Assembly (NCBI GenBank): GCA_029782225.1
Contig: JAKOVF010000206.1
Location: 1-64,000, forward strand
DNA length: 64,000 nucleotides
Direction: 5' to 3'
Source: Chloroflexota bacterium
Lineage (GTDB): Bacteria > Chloroflexota > Anaerolineae > Anaerolineales > Villigracilaceae
The position numbers and the translations under genes are program-made. The notes under the pieces were generated by a model. That model saw only the letters and a program-made list of their open reading frames with translations. It ran no database searches and had not been told where the DNA came from. Below, one piece after another: positions 1-9,352 of the stretch. Positions within the stretch are counted from its first letter, which is position 1. Each line of letters begins with the position of its first letter.

Positions 1-388
1 GGATGAAGGCATGGCTGGCGACAATGTTGGCTTGCTCTTGCGCGGCATCGAGCGGGAGGATGTGGAGCGGGGGCAGGTGATCGCCAAGCCGGGTTCGATC
101 ACGCCGCACAAGAAGTTTCTGGCGCAGGTGTATGTGCTGAAGAAGGAAGAGGGCGGGCGGCACAAGGCGTTCTTCACGGGCTATCGGCCGCAGTTCTACA
201 TCCGCACGATGGATGTGACGGGTGACATCACCTTGCCGGAGGGCGTGGAGATGGTGATGCCTGGGGACGATGTCAATTTGACGGTGCAGTTGATTGTGCC
301 GGTGGCGTTGGAGCAAGGCTCGAAGTTCGCCATCCGTGAAGGTGGCCTGACCGTCGGGGCCGGCGTCGTCACCAAGATTTTGGAATAG
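1..388 (+). CDS. tuf: Elongation factor Tu, C-terminal part (5' end outside window)
   Basis: EF-Tu is the GTPase that delivers aminoacyl-tRNA to the ribosome. The frame is open from base 2, and the first readable residues ([15 protein letters not shown]) match the end of domain 2. Domain 3 follows, including [19 protein letters not shown] and the ending [17 protein letters not shown]. About 128 of the usual 400 residues are present, so the gene starts upstream of the window. The methionine at base 11 is internal, not a start. rpsJ follows after 8 bp, the common end of a str operon running into the S10 operon. Confidence 0.97.
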   Translation, partial: DEGMAGDNVGLLLRGIEREDVERGQVIAKPGSITPHKKFLAQVYVLKKEEGGRHKAFFTGYRPQFYIRTMDVTGDITLPEGVEMVMPGDDVNLTVQLIVPVALEQGSKFAIREGGLTVGAGVVTKILE

Positions 389-396
389 GTAAAATC

Positions 397-705
397 ATGG
401 CAAAACAGAAAATCCGTATCCGTCTCAAGGCATACGATCATCGCGTACTTGATCAATCTGCCAAGCGTATCGTTGAAACCGCCGAGCGTACTGGCGCCCA
501 GGTTGTGGGTCCCGTGCCCTTGCCAAGTAAGACAGAACGTTTTACAATACGCCGCTCGACTTTCATAGACAAAGACTCTCACGAGCACTTTGAAATCCGC
601 ACGCACAACCGTCTGATCGACGTGCTTGACCCCGACTCAAAGACGATTGATATGTTGATGAGGCTGAACCTGCCTGCGGGTGTGGATATCGAGATCAAGA
701 TTTAA
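397..705 (+). CDS. rpsJ: 30S ribosomal protein S10
   Basis: S10 is a head protein of the 30S subunit and also the NusE partner of NusB in antitermination. The 102 residues match the family length (about 103). Typical stretches are [29 protein letters not shown], seen as its separate pieces, and the C-terminal [12 protein letters not shown]. The gene follows tuf by 8 bp. It is separated from rplC by a 211-nt gap with strong predicted hairpins, which is unusual because rpsJ and rplC are normally nearly contiguous. Confidence 0.98.
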   Translation: MAKQKIRIRLKAYDHRVLDQSAKRIVETAERTGAQVVGPVPLPSKTERFTIRRSTFIDKDSHEHFEIRTHNRLIDVLDPDSKTIDMLMRLNLPAGVDIEIKI

Positions 706-916
706 TCTAACGAGTCTGACAGAGTATCTAGCAGGTGCAGACTTGTTAGACGGGTAAGATCTGTAAGGCTTTTTAGAGACAGCGCAAGAGCTGGTCCGCG
801 CGCGAACCGAAAAACCGCTTCGCTTCCCGGACCTCCTGACTGCACTGCACGGAGATGATGTGGCCGAAGCCCCGGCCAACAGTCTCGTCAATATCTTCTA
901 AAGGAGAAAATTGAGC
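706..916 (+). promoter_or_regulatory. Structured leader-like gap between rpsJ and rplC
   Basis: No coding frame is convincing here. A 13-bp stem with one G-U pair forms between 706-718 and 738-750 and begins directly after the rpsJ stop. A second stem pairs 793-798 with 828-833 and encloses a nested stem, 802-806 with 819-823. A third pairs 862-866 with 873-877. No U-tract follows the first stem, so a simple terminator is unlikely. The rplC ribosome binding site AAAGGAG (900-906) follows. Its role as a ribosomal-protein leader or RNA processing site is inference. Confidence 0.5.
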
Positions 917-1549
917 ATGTTGAAAGGGCTGATTGGAAAGAAGATTGGCATGACCCAGATCTTCGATGAACAAGGTGTCGCGTATCCTGTGACACTCATC
1001 GAAGCTGGGCCATGTTACGTTACCCAGGTACGTATGCCGGAGAGTGAAGGCTATTCTGCGGTACAACTGGGCTTTGGTGAAGTGAACCCCAAGCGCCTCA
1101 CAGGTGGACAACTGGGTCACTTGAAGACCAATGAGATTCCCCCGATGCGCTTCCTGCGCGAATTTCGAGCCAAGGATCATGGCCTCAAGGTCGGTGACAA
1201 GGTTACCGTTGCCGACGCGTTTACCGCAGGCGAACGCGTGGATGTGATTGGTGTGAGCAAAGGCAAGGGCTTTGCCGGCGCTGTCAAACGCTATCACTTT
1301 CATGGCATGAACGCTACACATGGTACCTCTGACCGCAATCGTGCACCTGGTTCTCGTTCCTCTGGAACAACCCCAGGTCGTGTCTACAAAGGCTCACGCG
1401 GTGCAGGCCACATGGGTCAGGACCGCGTCACCACGCAGAACTTAAAAGTCGTCATGGTGGATGCGGAGCGCAACCTGATCGCGATCAATGGCGCGGTTCC
1501 CGGCGGGAAGGGCAGTCTTGTAATGATCAAGGAGTCGCGCAAGCAATAG
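917..1549 (+). CDS. rplC: 50S ribosomal protein L3
   Basis: L3 is an early assembly protein near the peptidyl transferase centre. The 210 residues match the family length (about 209). The N-terminus MLKGLIGKKIGMTQIF and the central glycine- and arginine-rich loop (SRSSGTTPGRVYKGSRGAGHMG, read in parts) are diagnostic. ATG 917 is preferred over an in-frame TTG at 911, because AAAGGAG lies 10 bases before 917 and only 4 before 911. It is the first gene after the structured gap. Confidence 0.97.
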   Translation: MLKGLIGKKIGMTQIFDEQGVAYPVTLIEAGPCYVTQVRMPESEGYSAVQLGFGEVNPKRLTGGQLGHLKTNEIPPMRFLREFRAKDHGLKVGDKVTVADAFTAGERVDVIGVSKGKGFAGAVKRYHFHGMNATHGTSDRNRAPGSRSSGTTPGRVYKGSRGAGHMGQDRVTTQNLKVVMVDAERNLIAINGAVPGGKGSLVMIKESRKQ

Positions 1550-1566
1550 GCGCGGGAGCTATAGCC

Positions 1567-2196
1567 ATGAAAGTAGATGTTTTAGATATCAAAGGCCAGA
1601 AGCTTCGCGAGGTCGAATTGCCTGCGAAAGTCTTTGAAGCCCCTGTAAATGTAGACCTGATGCATCAGGCGTACACCCGCCAGATGGCGAATGCCCGCCT
1701 CGGTACTCATGATACGAAGGTCCGTTCAGAAGTCTCCGGTGGCGGCAAAAAGCCGTGGAAGCAAAAAGGGACCGGCCGCGCCCGCCAGGGGTCCACGCGT
1801 GCTGCGCAGTGGGTTGGCGGTGGTCGTATCCACACACCGCATCCTCGTAGTTATGAACAGCGCATGCCCAAGAAAATGCGTCTGGCTGCGCTTCGATCCG
1901 CTTTATCCGCCAAGGCTGCAGAGGCTGGAATTGTGGTCGTTGATGACTTCAATCTGGAAGAACCCAGGACCCGCCTGATGGCCGAAGCGTTGACCAATCT
2001 GGTCGGTGCATCCACAGCGCTGGTGTTAATGCCCGCCAAGGATGAATCCTACGCGACGATCATGCGTTCGGCCGATAACCTGAACGGTACAAAAGTGATG
2101 CTCGCCAGCTATTTGAATGTGCGCGACGTGCTTGGCTTCGACAAAGTCGTCCTGCCGCTCAAGGCGATTGATGTGTTGAACACACATCTCGGATAA
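1567..2196 (+). CDS. rplD: 50S ribosomal protein L4
   Basis: L4 lines the peptide exit tunnel. In enterobacteria it is also the S10-operon autoregulator. At 209 residues it is normal size. The extended loop KKPWKQKGTGRARQGSTRAAQWVGGG (read in parts) is the tunnel-lining signature. The gene sits 17 bp after rplC and 11 bp before rplW. If L4 autoregulates here, the structured stretch at 706-916 upstream of rplC would be the obvious target. That is untested inference. Confidence 0.97.
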   Translation: MKVDVLDIKGQKLREVELPAKVFEAPVNVDLMHQAYTRQMANARLGTHDTKVRSEVSGGGKKPWKQKGTGRARQGSTRAAQWVGGGRIHTPHPRSYEQRMPKKMRLAALRSALSAKAAEAGIVVVDDFNLEEPRTRLMAEALTNLVGASTALVLMPAKDESYATIMRSADNLNGTKVMLASYLNVRDVLGFDKVVLPLKAIDVLNTHLG

Positions 2197-2207
2197 GGAG
2201 ACCAGAC

Positions 2208-2513
2208 ATGACCACTATTTATGATGTCCTTGTCCGCCCGCTGGTTACAGAAAAAACCAATTACCAGTCGAGCAAGTTGAAGCAATATTCCTTTGTCGTG
2301 AGAGATGAGGCCACCCGAACGATGGTTAAAGATGCCGTGGAAACCCTCTTCGATGTGAACGTTGCCCGTGTAAATATCGTCAATGCGCCTGCCAAACGCG
2401 GACGCCGCGCCAAGAGCCGCCGCTTGTTGGTCCGCCGTCCGTCGTTTAAGAAGGCCGTTGTAACCCTTGCCGAGGGAAGCAAACCCCTCGAGATCTTTGA
2501 AGGGGTGCAGTAA
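2208..2513 (+). CDS. rplW: 50S ribosomal protein L23
   Basis: L23 sits at the exit of the peptide tunnel and docks trigger factor and SRP. The 101 residues include the N-terminal [13 protein letters not shown] and the central region with [21 protein letters not shown] typical of the family. The stop overlaps the rplB start by one base (TAATG), indicating translational coupling. Start ATG 2208 has AAGGAG a few bases upstream. Confidence 0.97.
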   Translation: MTTIYDVLVRPLVTEKTNYQSSKLKQYSFVVRDEATRTMVKDAVETLFDVNVARVNIVNAPAKRGRRAKSRRLLVRRPSFKKAVVTLAEGSKPLEIFEGVQ

Positions 2514-3352
2514 TGGCAGTCAAAAAGTACAAACCCGTAACGCACGGCCAGCGGGGGATGACCGGTTACACCTTTGAAGAAATTACCAAGAGCACTCCTG
2601 AGCGCTCATTAGTGGTAGTCAAGAAGAAGTATGGCGGCCGCAATTCCTATGGCCGTGTGACTGTCCGCCATCAGGGCGGCGGCAATCGCCAGTTTATTCG
2701 CATGGTGGATTTCAAACGTGAAAAGCGCGACATCCCTGCGAAAGTTGCGGCGATTGAATACGACCCGAACCGCACTGCTCGCCTTGCCTTGCTTTATTAC
2801 GCGGATGGAGAGAAGCGCTACATCCTCGCTCCATTGGACCTGAAAGTTGGCGACACCCTCATGGCCGGCGCGACCGCTGAGATCCGCTCCGGTAACTCCC
2901 TTCCGATCAGCAATATCCCGGTCGGCACTTTGATCCACAACATCGAGGTCAAAGAGGGAAAGGGCGGCCAGCTCGTTCGGTCCGCGGGTGGCGCGGCGCA
3001 ATTGCTTGCCAAAGAGGGCGATTTTGCCCAGGTCCGTATGCCCTCCGGCGAGGTGCGGTTGATCCGTCAAGTGTGCTACGCCACGATTGGCCAGGTCGGA
3101 AACCTCGACCATGGCAACATCAAATTAGGCAAAGCTGGTCGCAAACGCCACAAGGGAATCCGCCCGACGGTGCGAGGATCAGCCATGAGTCCGCGCGACC
3201 ATCCTCACGGTGGTGGTGAGGGTCGCCAGCCTATCGGTCTCCCCGGTCCGAAAAGTCCGTGGGGCAAGCCGACGCTTGGCAAGAAGACACGTCACAATAA
3301 GAAAACTGATCAGTACATCGTGCGCCGTCGCAGCAAGACGAGTCGCAAGTAG
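2513..3352 (+). CDS. rplB: 50S ribosomal protein L2
   Basis: L2 is a primary 23S rRNA binder needed for subunit association. It has 279 residues against a usual 275. Family marks include [22 protein letters not shown] (in parts), the [20 protein letters not shown] region and the conserved C-terminal [24 protein letters not shown]. The start shares one base with the rplW stop. Confidence 0.98.
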   Translation: MAVKKYKPVTHGQRGMTGYTFEEITKSTPERSLVVVKKKYGGRNSYGRVTVRHQGGGNRQFIRMVDFKREKRDIPAKVAAIEYDPNRTARLALLYYADGEKRYILAPLDLKVGDTLMAGATAEIRSGNSLPISNIPVGTLIHNIEVKEGKGGQLVRSAGGAAQLLAKEGDFAQVRMPSGEVRLIRQVCYATIGQVGNLDHGNIKLGKAGRKRHKGIRPTVRGSAMSPRDHPHGGGEGRQPIGLPGPKSPWGKPTLGKKTRHNKKTDQYIVRRRSKTSRK

Positions 3353-3367
3353 ATGAGGTAAGCAGAT

Positions 3368-3655
3368 ATGTCACGATCATTGAAAAAAGGGCCTTTCATT
3401 CAGCCGAAGTTGCTCCTCCGTATTGAGGCTATGAATCAGAAGGGCGAAAAGAAAGTTATTCGAACGTGGAGCCGCGCGTCGGTGATCTTCCCCCAGATGG
3501 TGGGACATACGATCGCTGTACATGATGGGCGCCGCCACGTACCGATCTACATTACCGAAAACATGGTCGGCCACCGATTGGGCGAGTTTGCCCCGACGCG
3601 GACTTTCCGCGGCCACCAGGCTGCTGAGAAGGCTGCCCCGGCAACTTCAGCGTAG
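3368..3655 (+). CDS. rpsS: 30S ribosomal protein S19
   Basis: S19 forms a complex with S13 in the 30S head. The 95 residues include [40 protein letters not shown] (in parts) and the ending [13 protein letters not shown], all typical. The short alanine-rich tail after the GH motif is a modest extension. Spacing is 15 bp after rplB and 11 bp before rplV, consistent with one transcript. Confidence 0.98.
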   Translation: MSRSLKKGPFIQPKLLLRIEAMNQKGEKKVIRTWSRASVIFPQMVGHTIAVHDGRRHVPIYITENMVGHRLGEFAPTRTFRGHQAAEKAAPATSA

Positions 3656-3666
3656 GAGCGTGAGAG

Positions 3667-4008
3667 ATGACTGATATCCACGCACAACTGCGTTTTCTCC
3701 CGCTCTCTGCCCAGAAAGTGCGCCTGATCATCGATATGGTGCGCGGCAAGGATGCGAATGAAGCGCTCGAGATCCTGCGCTTTGTCAATAAAAGCGGCGC
3801 GATGCCTGTTCGCAAGCTGGTTGCTTCTGCGGTCGCTAATGCTGAAGAGAACTTCGGTGTCAGCCGTGACGACCTGTATGTCGCGAAGATCGTTGCAGAT
3901 GAAGCGCCCACTCGCAAGTGGCGGCGCTTTGGGGCACGCGGCCGTTTCAAACCGATCCTGCGCCGCAATTCGCACGTGACCGTTGTCCTGCGCGAGCGCG
4001 GGGCTTAG
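3667..4008 (+). CDS. rplV: 50S ribosomal protein L22
   Basis: L22 contributes a hairpin to the peptide tunnel constriction. The 113 residues contain LRFLPLSAQKVRLIIDMVRGK and the C-terminal tunnel hairpin ending APTRKWRRFGARGRFKPILRRNSHVTVVLRE (in parts). Length and order in the operon are canonical. GTGAGAG lies just before the ATG. rpsC follows after 12 bp. Confidence 0.97.
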   Translation: MTDIHAQLRFLPLSAQKVRLIIDMVRGKDANEALEILRFVNKSGAMPVRKLVASAVANAEENFGVSRDDLYVAKIVADEAPTRKWRRFGARGRFKPILRRNSHVTVVLRERGA

Positions 4009-4020
4009 TAAGGAGAATCT

Positions 4021-4770
4021 ATGGGTCGCAAAGTACATCCCATTGGAATGCGTCTTGGCATCAATCAACCGTGGCATGGCCGTTGGTTCGCCGAAGGCTC
4101 AACCTACCGCCAGCAACTCCACCAGGATTTTGCCATTCGCAATTTACTGATCGGCAAACTTTCGAAAGGTGGCGCGTCTGCCAATTCTAAAGTGACTGAA
4201 CTTCGCAAGGATATGCCTGATGCCATTAAGGATGGTAAAGCTGGCGTCTCCCGCGTAGATGTGGAACGCACGCCCGGCAAGATCCGTGTAGCCATTCACA
4301 CTGCCAAACCCGGCATTCTGATCGGCCGCAAGGGCGAAGGCGTAAAGAAAATCCGCCAGTCACTTGAAGCGCTGGTTGGCAAGAAAGTGGAACTTGATAT
4401 CAAAGAGATCAGTTCCCCGGACACTGATGCGGCATTGGTCGCGCATAATATTGCTGATCAGCTCGAACGCCGTATTGCCTATCGCCGCGCAATGAAACGT
4501 GCCATTCAGCAAGCCATGAAACAGGGCGCTGAAGGCATCAAGATCATGGTCGGTGGACGCCTGGGCGGGGCAGAAATGTCGCGTGATGTTTGGTTGCGGG
4601 AAGGCCGCGTGCCACTGCAGACGCTGCGTGCCAACCTGGACTTTGCCATGACGGAAGCCACGACGACTTACGGTCAAATTGGCGTCAAGGTTTGGATCTA
4701 CAAGGGCGAGGTTGCGCCTGAAGTTGAAGAAAAAGCCGAAGCGACAGAAGGCGTGTACGTCAGTGAGTAG
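4021..4770 (+). CDS. rpsC: 30S ribosomal protein S3
   Basis: S3 helps form the mRNA entry channel and has helicase activity with S4 and S5. It has 249 residues, a little over the usual 210-235 because of an acidic C-terminal tail. The N-terminus [14 protein letters not shown], the KH-domain [15 protein letters not shown] and the C-terminal GTP-like [16 protein letters not shown] stretch identify it. The following 68-bp gap holds a palindromic element (4777-4816). Confidence 0.97.
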   Translation: MGRKVHPIGMRLGINQPWHGRWFAEGSTYRQQLHQDFAIRNLLIGKLSKGGASANSKVTELRKDMPDAIKDGKAGVSRVDVERTPGKIRVAIHTAKPGILIGRKGEGVKKIRQSLEALVGKKVELDIKEISSPDTDAALVAHNIADQLERRIAYRRAMKRAIQQAMKQGAEGIKIMVGGRLGGAEMSRDVWLREGRVPLQTLRANLDFAMTEATTTYGQIGVKVWIYKGEVAPEVEEKAEATEGVYVSE

Positions 4771-4776
4771 GGATAG

Positions 4777-4816
4777 GGCTTGCCCCTGTCCAACAGGGCA
4801 GGCGCAAGGCCAGCCC
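4777..4816. repeat. Palindromic intergenic element between rpsC and rplP
   Basis: CCCTGT (4784-4789) pairs with ACAGGG (4793-4798) around a 3-nt loop, flanked by GGGCTTGC on the left and GCGCAAGG on the right that can extend the pairing imperfectly. It resembles the other short palindromes scattered over the window. No T-tract follows, so it does not look like a terminator inside the operon. Confidence 0.5.
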
Positions 4817-4838
4817 CCACAATGATGAGGTATTTGTT

Positions 4839-5264
4839 ATGTTGATGCCAAAACGTGTAAAGTGGCGCAAGCAGATGCGCGGCCGCATGAGAGGCAAGGC
4901 CCTGCGTGGCGCAGAGGTCTCCTTCGGCGAGTTCGGCCTGCAGGCGCTGGAACCGGGCTGGGTCACAGCCCGTCAAATCGAAGCGGCGCGTCGCTCGATC
5001 GTGCGTGAAATGAAACGCCGCGGCAAGATCTGGATCCGGATTTTCCCGGCCAAGCCTTACACCCACAAGCCACCTGAAACTCGTATGGGTTCCGGCAAGG
5101 GCAACGTGGAATATTACGTCGCGGTGGTAAAGCCTGGCCGTATCATGTTCGAAGTTGGCGGTTTACCTGCAGACCTGGCGGTGGCTGCTTTGAGGAGCGC
5201 CCAGTATAAGTTCTCCATCAAGACCAAGGTCGTTGCAAGGCTTGAAGGAGGAGAGCAGGCATGA
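4839..5264 (+). CDS. rplP: 50S ribosomal protein L16
   Basis: L16 contacts the A-site tRNA and organises 23S rRNA. The 141 residues begin [19 protein letters not shown] and contain the conserved [29 protein letters not shown] block in parts. Its stop overlaps the rpmC start by four bases (ATGA), a translational coupling. The 68-bp gap before it is larger than elsewhere in this operon and holds a palindrome. Confidence 0.97.
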   Translation: MLMPKRVKWRKQMRGRMRGKALRGAEVSFGEFGLQALEPGWVTARQIEAARRSIVREMKRRGKIWIRIFPAKPYTHKPPETRMGSGKGNVEYYVAVVKPGRIMFEVGGLPADLAVAALRSAQYKFSIKTKVVARLEGGEQA

Positions 5265-5470
5265 AGACCCCAGAAATCCGCAAATTGGCGGCGGAGGAAA
5301 TCCGCACAAAGCTGGCAGATACGCGCGATGAACTAATGAAATTGCGCTTCCAGCAGGTGACTGGTCAGCTAACTGACCCGACCCGCCTGCGCCATCTGCG
5401 CCGTGATATCGCGCGCATGGAAACCATTTTGAAAGAGACCGAGCGCGCGGCCGGGGAAGGTGTTGCATGA
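5261..5470 (+). CDS. rpmC: 50S ribosomal protein L29
   Basis: L29 is a small helical protein near the tunnel exit. The 69 residues show the family core [34 protein letters not shown], read in parts. It overlaps rplP by four bases at the start and rpsQ by four bases at the end, so all three are probably translationally coupled. Confidence 0.95.
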   Translation: MKTPEIRKLAAEEIRTKLADTRDELMKLRFQQVTGQLTDPTRLRHLRRDIARMETILKETERAAGEGVA

Positions 5471-5739
5471 ACAATCGTCGTCGCATGACTGGTGTGGTCA
5501 CCAGTAACAAAATGACCAAGACCGTTGTGGTGGAAATTACCCGCAAGTTCCGCCATCCTCTTTATAAGAAGGTGGTGTATTCGAGCAAGCGTGTAAAGGC
5601 GCATGACGAGATCGGCTGTCAGATTGGCGATGAAGTCCAGATCGTGGAATCCCGCCCGCTCTCCCGCGAGAAGCGGTGGGTGGTCGAATCCGTTGTCAAG
5701 CGCGAGATCCGTACGGCTGACCTTGGCGTGGGAGAATAA
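5467..5739 (+). CDS. rpsQ: 30S ribosomal protein S17
   Basis: S17 is a primary 16S rRNA binding OB-fold protein. The 90 residues include [29 protein letters not shown] (in parts), the VKAHDE motif and the [15 protein letters not shown] ending that is typical. It overlaps rpmC by four bases, and rplN starts 3 bp after its stop. Confidence 0.97.
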   Translation: MNNRRRMTGVVTSNKMTKTVVVEITRKFRHPLYKKVVYSSKRVKAHDEIGCQIGDEVQIVESRPLSREKRWVVESVVKREIRTADLGVGE

Positions 5740-5742
5740 GCC

Positions 5743-6114
5743 ATGATCCAGCATGAGTCTCGAATCAAAGTTGCCGATAACACCGGTGCCCGCGAACTGC
5801 TTGTCATTCACGTGCTGGGCGGTTCCCGCCGCAGATACGGCGCGATTGGTGACATCGTGGTTGCGACGGTCAAATCTGCGACCCCGCAAGGCTCGGTGAA
5901 GAAGAGTGAAATTGTGAAAGCCGTCATCGTGCGTTGCACCAAGGAATGGCGCCGTGAGGATGGCTCTTACATCCGTTTCGACGATAACGCCGCGGTCATT
6001 CTCGATGCTGATGGCGAAAATCCGCGGGGCACTCGTATCTTCGGACCTGTAGCGCGCGAACTGCGCGACATGGGTTACATGAAGATCGTTTCGCTGGCCC
6101 CGGAAGTGTTGTAG
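5743..6114 (+). CDS. rplN: 50S ribosomal protein L14
   Basis: L14 lies at the subunit interface and binds translation factors and RsfS. The 123 residues equal the canonical length. [20 protein letters not shown] at the N-terminus and the [26 protein letters not shown] ending (in parts) are unmistakable. Confidence 0.98.
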   Translation: MIQHESRIKVADNTGARELLVIHVLGGSRRRYGAIGDIVVATVKSATPQGSVKKSEIVKAVIVRCTKEWRREDGSYIRFDDNAAVILDADGENPRGTRIFGPVARELRDMGYMKIVSLAPEVL

Positions 6115-6123
6115 GAGCGAAGC

Positions 6124-6456
6124 ATGAAAGTTAAGATCCGTAAAGGCGATACTGTTGAAGTGATCAGCGGCCGCCTCGAAGATAAAGGAAAACGCGGCGA
6201 GGTCGTCAATGTGTTGACCGATGACCGCCGTGTGGTGGTGCAGGGCGTCAACGTCCGCACCAAGCATCAAAAGCAGGTGCAGACGGCGGCAAACCGCCAG
6301 ATGAACCCGGGCCGCATCCAGTTGGAAGCGCCGATCGACATCTCCAACGTGATGCTGGTCTGCCCCAAATGTGGAGAGCCCACCCGCGTTAGCGTTCAGC
6401 GCGACGATGCTGGCGCTCACCGCGTTTGCAAAAACTGCGAAGCTGCGATTGACTAG
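6124..6456 (+). CDS. rplX: 50S ribosomal protein L24 (with C-terminal Cys pairs)
   Basis: L24 starts 50S assembly and contains a KOW motif, here [26 protein letters not shown] in parts. It has 110 residues. The C-terminal segment holds CPKCGEP and, about 25 residues later, VCKNCEA, two CxxC pairs that could bind zinc as in many bacterial L24 proteins. The gene is 9 bp after rplN. Confidence 0.97.
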   Translation: MKVKIRKGDTVEVISGRLEDKGKRGEVVNVLTDDRRVVVQGVNVRTKHQKQVQTAANRQMNPGRIQLEAPIDISNVMLVCPKCGEPTRVSVQRDDAGAHRVCKNCEAAID

Positions 6457-6473
6457 GCCGTGGAGCGAATAAG

Positions 6474-7043
6474 ATGAACATAATGCAAGAACGCTATAAG
6501 AATGAAATTGCCCCTGCCCTGTTCAAATCGTTCGGTTTCAAGAACGTGATGCAGGTGCCGCGCATCAAGAAGGTCGTTGTGAACATCGGCCTCGGCGAAG
6601 CGTTGGATAATCCCAAGGCGCTTGAGGCTGCGACATCCGACCTGATGCAGATTACCGGGCAGAAACCGGTACAGACGAAGGCGCGCAAGAGCATAGCGAA
6701 CTTCAAACTGCGCGAAGGCCGTTTGATCGGTACAAAGGTCACCCTGCGCGGCCCGCGCATGTGGGCCTTCATTGACCGCCTGTTGAATGTAGCGCTGCCG
6801 CGTGTACGTGACTTCCGCGGCGTCTCCCCGAACGCCTTCGATGGTCGTGGAAATTACACGCTCGGTCTGAAAGACCAACTGGTCTTCCCCGAGATCGAGT
6901 ATGACAAGATTGACAAACTGCGCGGCATGGAAGTTACTATCGTAACCTCAGCCCCAAATGATGACCAGGCTCGCGCATTACTGCAAATGCTCGGAATGCC
7001 GTTTAGCAAGTCTCCGAACTTCGGGGACAAGAAGGAAGCATAA
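6474..7043 (+). CDS. rplE: 50S ribosomal protein L5
   Basis: L5 binds 5S rRNA and contacts the P-site tRNA. The 189 residues include [41 protein letters not shown] and [22 protein letters not shown], read in parts. Two closely spaced ATGs exist (6474 and 6483). The first follows GGAGCGA at usable distance and is kept. Confidence 0.97.
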   Translation: MNIMQERYKNEIAPALFKSFGFKNVMQVPRIKKVVVNIGLGEALDNPKALEAATSDLMQITGQKPVQTKARKSIANFKLREGRLIGTKVTLRGPRMWAFIDRLLNVALPRVRDFRGVSPNAFDGRGNYTLGLKDQLVFPEIEYDKIDKLRGMEVTIVTSAPNDDQARALLQMLGMPFSKSPNFGDKKEA

Positions 7044-7046
7044 ATT

Positions 7047-7229
7047 ATGGCAAAGAAATGCATGCAATATCGAGAACTGCGCCGCCGCCATCCTGTGCAG
7101 GTGCGGAATCGCTGTCAGCGATGCGGACGCCCGCGCGGTTATATCCGCCGCTTCGGCCTGTGCCGCATTTGCTTCCGCGAACTCGCGCTGACGGGCAAAA
7201 TCCCCGGCGTTGTGAAGTCATCCTGGTAG
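7047..7229 (+). CDS. rpsN: 30S ribosomal protein S14, zinc-binding type Z
   Basis: S14 is a late-assembly 30S head protein. The short 60-residue form with two CxxC pairs (RCQRCG and LCRICF) marks the zinc-binding type Z class. The ending [13 protein letters not shown] is typical. The gene is 3 bp after rplE and 15 bp before the chosen rpsH start. Confidence 0.97.
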   Translation: MAKKCMQYRELRRRHPVQVRNRCQRCGRPRGYIRRFGLCRICFRELALTGKIPGVVKSSW

Positions 7230-7244
7230 CGGGTGGAGGAAGTC

Positions 7245-7658
7245 ATGAGCTTTACTGATCCGATCGCTGATATGTTGACGAGAATCCGCAACGCGGTGTT
7301 GGCTGGTCATGCCCAGGTCGCGATGCCCAACTCGAAGATCAAAAACGAGATCGCCCGCATTTTGAAGGATGAGGGCTTTATCGAAGGTTATGAAGTGGCC
7401 GATGGTGAACGTGAAGGCCAGAAGGTTCTGCGCGTGAAAATCAAATATGTTGGCGAACGCCGTCAGCGCCGCGCAGTGATTTCCGGCCTCGAGCGCGTCA
7501 GCTCGCCCGGCCGCCGTATCTACACCAAGAAAACAGACATCCCCTGGGTGCTTTCGGGAATTGGCGTTGCCATCCTCTCCACTCCCAAAGGTGTAATGAC
7601 CGGCGCACGCGCCCGACAGTTGGGCGTGGGCGGCGAGATTCTGTGCAAGGTGTGGTAG
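7245..7658 (+). CDS. rpsH: 30S ribosomal protein S8
   Basis: S8 is a primary 16S rRNA binder of the 30S platform, and in enterobacteria it is the spc-operon repressor. With the start at ATG 7245 it has 137 residues, MSFTDPIADMLTRIRNAV, ending RQLGVGGEILCKVW. An in-frame GTG at 7233 would place the ribosome binding site GGAGGA (7235-7240) inside the gene, so 7245 is preferred. Confidence 0.97.
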   Translation: MSFTDPIADMLTRIRNAVLAGHAQVAMPNSKIKNEIARILKDEGFIEGYEVADGEREGQKVLRVKIKYVGERRQRRAVISGLERVSSPGRRIYTKKTDIPWVLSGIGVAILSTPKGVMTGARARQLGVGGEILCKVW

Positions 7659-7667
7659 GAGGTTAAC

Positions 7668-8216
7668 GTGTCTCGCATTGGTCGTTTGCCGGTTGAAATT
7701 CCCGGTGGTGTGCAGGTGGAACTCAAGGGTTCCAATGTGCGTGTGAAAGGGCCGAAAGGCGAACTCCAGCGTACGTTCTCCCCCCAGATTGGGATCAAGA
7801 TGGAGAATAACCAGCTGGTGATCACTCGCAATTCGGAAGATCCCGCGGAACGCGCCCTGCACGGCACCACTCGCGCCGTGCTTGCCAACATGGTGCATGG
7901 CGTAAGTAAGGGTTTTCAGGTTGTGCTCGAAGTGGCAGGCGTGGGTTACCGCGCTGAAATGGAAGGAAAGAACCTGGCCCTTTTTGTCGGTTACTCGCAC
8001 CCGGTCAAAATGGAGCCGCCGGCGGGTATCTCATTTGAAACAGAGGCGAAGACCCGCCAGATCAGAGTGCTGGGCTTCGATAAAGAACAGGTCGGCCAGG
8101 TGGCCGCTAATGTGCGCAATGTGCGCCCGCCGGAACCATATCATGGCAAGGGGATCCGGTACCAGGGTGAGCGCGTCCGCCGCAAGGCCGGTAAAGCCGG
8201 GAAAGGAGCCAAGTAA
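7668..8216 (+). CDS. rplF: 50S ribosomal protein L6
   Basis: L6 sits near the sarcin-ricin loop. It has 182 residues and starts at GTG 7668 after TAGGAGG. MSRIGRLPVEIPGGVQVEL and the C-terminal RNVRPPEPYHGKGIRYQGERVRRKAGKAGK (in parts) are diagnostic. rplR follows after 3 bp. Confidence 0.97.
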   Translation: MSRIGRLPVEIPGGVQVELKGSNVRVKGPKGELQRTFSPQIGIKMENNQLVITRNSEDPAERALHGTTRAVLANMVHGVSKGFQVVLEVAGVGYRAEMEGKNLALFVGYSHPVKMEPPAGISFETEAKTRQIRVLGFDKEQVGQVAANVRNVRPPEPYHGKGIRYQGERVRRKAGKAGKGAK

Positions 8217-8219
8217 ACC

Positions 8220-8585
8220 ATGGCGAATAAGTCTCGTTCTCTCGCTCGTGAACGCCGCCATACGCGTGTTCGCAAGCAGTTATTTGGCACAACCCAGCGT
8301 CCGCGCTTGAGTGTCTTCAAGAGTCTTTCTGAAATCTATGCCCAGATCATCGATGATATCGAAGGCAACACGCTTGTCTCCGCATCGACGATCGATAAGG
8401 AACTTCGCGAATCCGTGAAGAGCATGAAGAAATCAGAACAGGCCAAGGCTGTTGGCAAAGCGGTGGCTGAACGCGCCAAGTCAAAAGGAATTAGCACCGT
8501 CGTATTTGACCGTGGCGGCTTCCGTTATGTTGGCCGTGTGAAAGCTCTCGCAGATGGCGCACGCGAAGGCGGCCTGGAGTTCTAG
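8220..8585 (+). CDS. rplR: 50S ribosomal protein L18
   Basis: L18 carries 5S rRNA to the large subunit. The 121 residues include [31 protein letters not shown] and [26 protein letters not shown], read in parts, both typical. It overlaps nothing and continues the spc-like gene order. Confidence 0.97.
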   Translation: MANKSRSLARERRHTRVRKQLFGTTQRPRLSVFKSLSEIYAQIIDDIEGNTLVSASTIDKELRESVKSMKKSEQAKAVGKAVAERAKSKGISTVVFDRGGFRYVGRVKALADGAREGGLEF

Positions 8586-8604
8586 GCTGAAGTGGAGTTG
8601 AAAT

Positions 8605-9156
8605 ATGGCAGAATTTAACAAGAATCCGGAACAGCAGGACTTCGAACAACAAGACGCCTTTGAAGAGCGTGTGATCGAAATTGCCCGCGTGGCGAAGGTT
8701 GTCAAAGGCGGACGCCGCTTCCAGTTCCGCGTGACCGTTGTCGTTGGTGACAAGAAGGGCACAATCGGTATGGGAGTTGGTAAGGCCAATGCCGTCCCTG
8801 ACGCGATGCGCAAGGCTTCGGAACGCGCCCGCAAGGACCTCCGCGAGGTAAATCTCGCGGGGACAACCATCCCGCATGAATCGCTGGGCAAGGTTGCTGG
8901 AGCAAAGGTTTTCCTGAAGCCTGCTTCTCCTGGAACTGGTGTTATCGCCGCAGGCGGCGTGCGCGCTGTGCTCGAAGTGGCTGGCGTGCGCGACATTCTC
9001 ACCAAGTCGATGGGAAGCGCGAATGTATTGAATGTAGTCATGGCAACTTTCGGCGCGCTCGACAGCTTGCGATCTCCGCAGACAGAAGCAGCCCGCCGCG
9101 GCAAGAGAGCCGAAGAGCTTTTGCCGTTCTGGGAACGGAGGAAGCAACATGCCTAA
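8605..9156 (+). CDS. rpsE: 30S ribosomal protein S5
   Basis: S5 acts in decoding fidelity and mRNA unwinding. The 183 residues carry a short Gln/Asp/Glu-rich N-terminal extension, then the double-stranded RNA-binding fold [25 protein letters not shown] in parts. The stop lies 8 bp inside rpmD, so the two are coupled. Confidence 0.97.
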   Translation: MAEFNKNPEQQDFEQQDAFEERVIEIARVAKVVKGGRRFQFRVTVVVGDKKGTIGMGVGKANAVPDAMRKASERARKDLREVNLAGTTIPHESLGKVAGAKVFLKPASPGTGVIAAGGVRAVLEVAGVRDILTKSMGSANVLNVVMATFGALDSLRSPQTEAARRGKRAEELLPFWERRKQHA

Positions 9157-9346
9157 GAAAGAAACTTCCGGCAAGACCGTGCGTGTGACATGGGTGCGCA
9201 GTGCCATCGGTTACACCAAGGATCAAAAAGCCACTGTGAAGGCGCTCGGTCTGCACCGTTTGCACCAAACTGTTGAGCATAAGGATACTCCTGCCTTACG
9301 CGGGATGCTGAACAAAATCATCCACTTGCTCAAGATCGAAGAGTAG
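9149..9346 (+). CDS. rpmD: 50S ribosomal protein L30
   Basis: L30 is a small 50S protein. The 65 residues show [28 protein letters not shown] and the [11 protein letters not shown] ending, read in parts. It begins inside the last codons of rpsE with GGAGG just upstream, and ends 6 bp before rplO. Confidence 0.96.
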   Translation: MPKKETSGKTVRVTWVRSAIGYTKDQKATVKALGLHRLHQTVEHKDTPALRGMLNKIIHLLKIEE

Positions 9347-9352
9347 CTGAAG

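Noticed and set aside
911-916. TTG 911 as the rplC start
   Set aside because: Too close to AAAGGAG; the conserved N-terminus begins at ATG 917.
5365-6420. 351-codon open frame on the - strand
   Set aside because: It is antisense to rpmC, rpsQ, rplN and rplX, which are certain. The long frame follows from the biased codon use of these genes.
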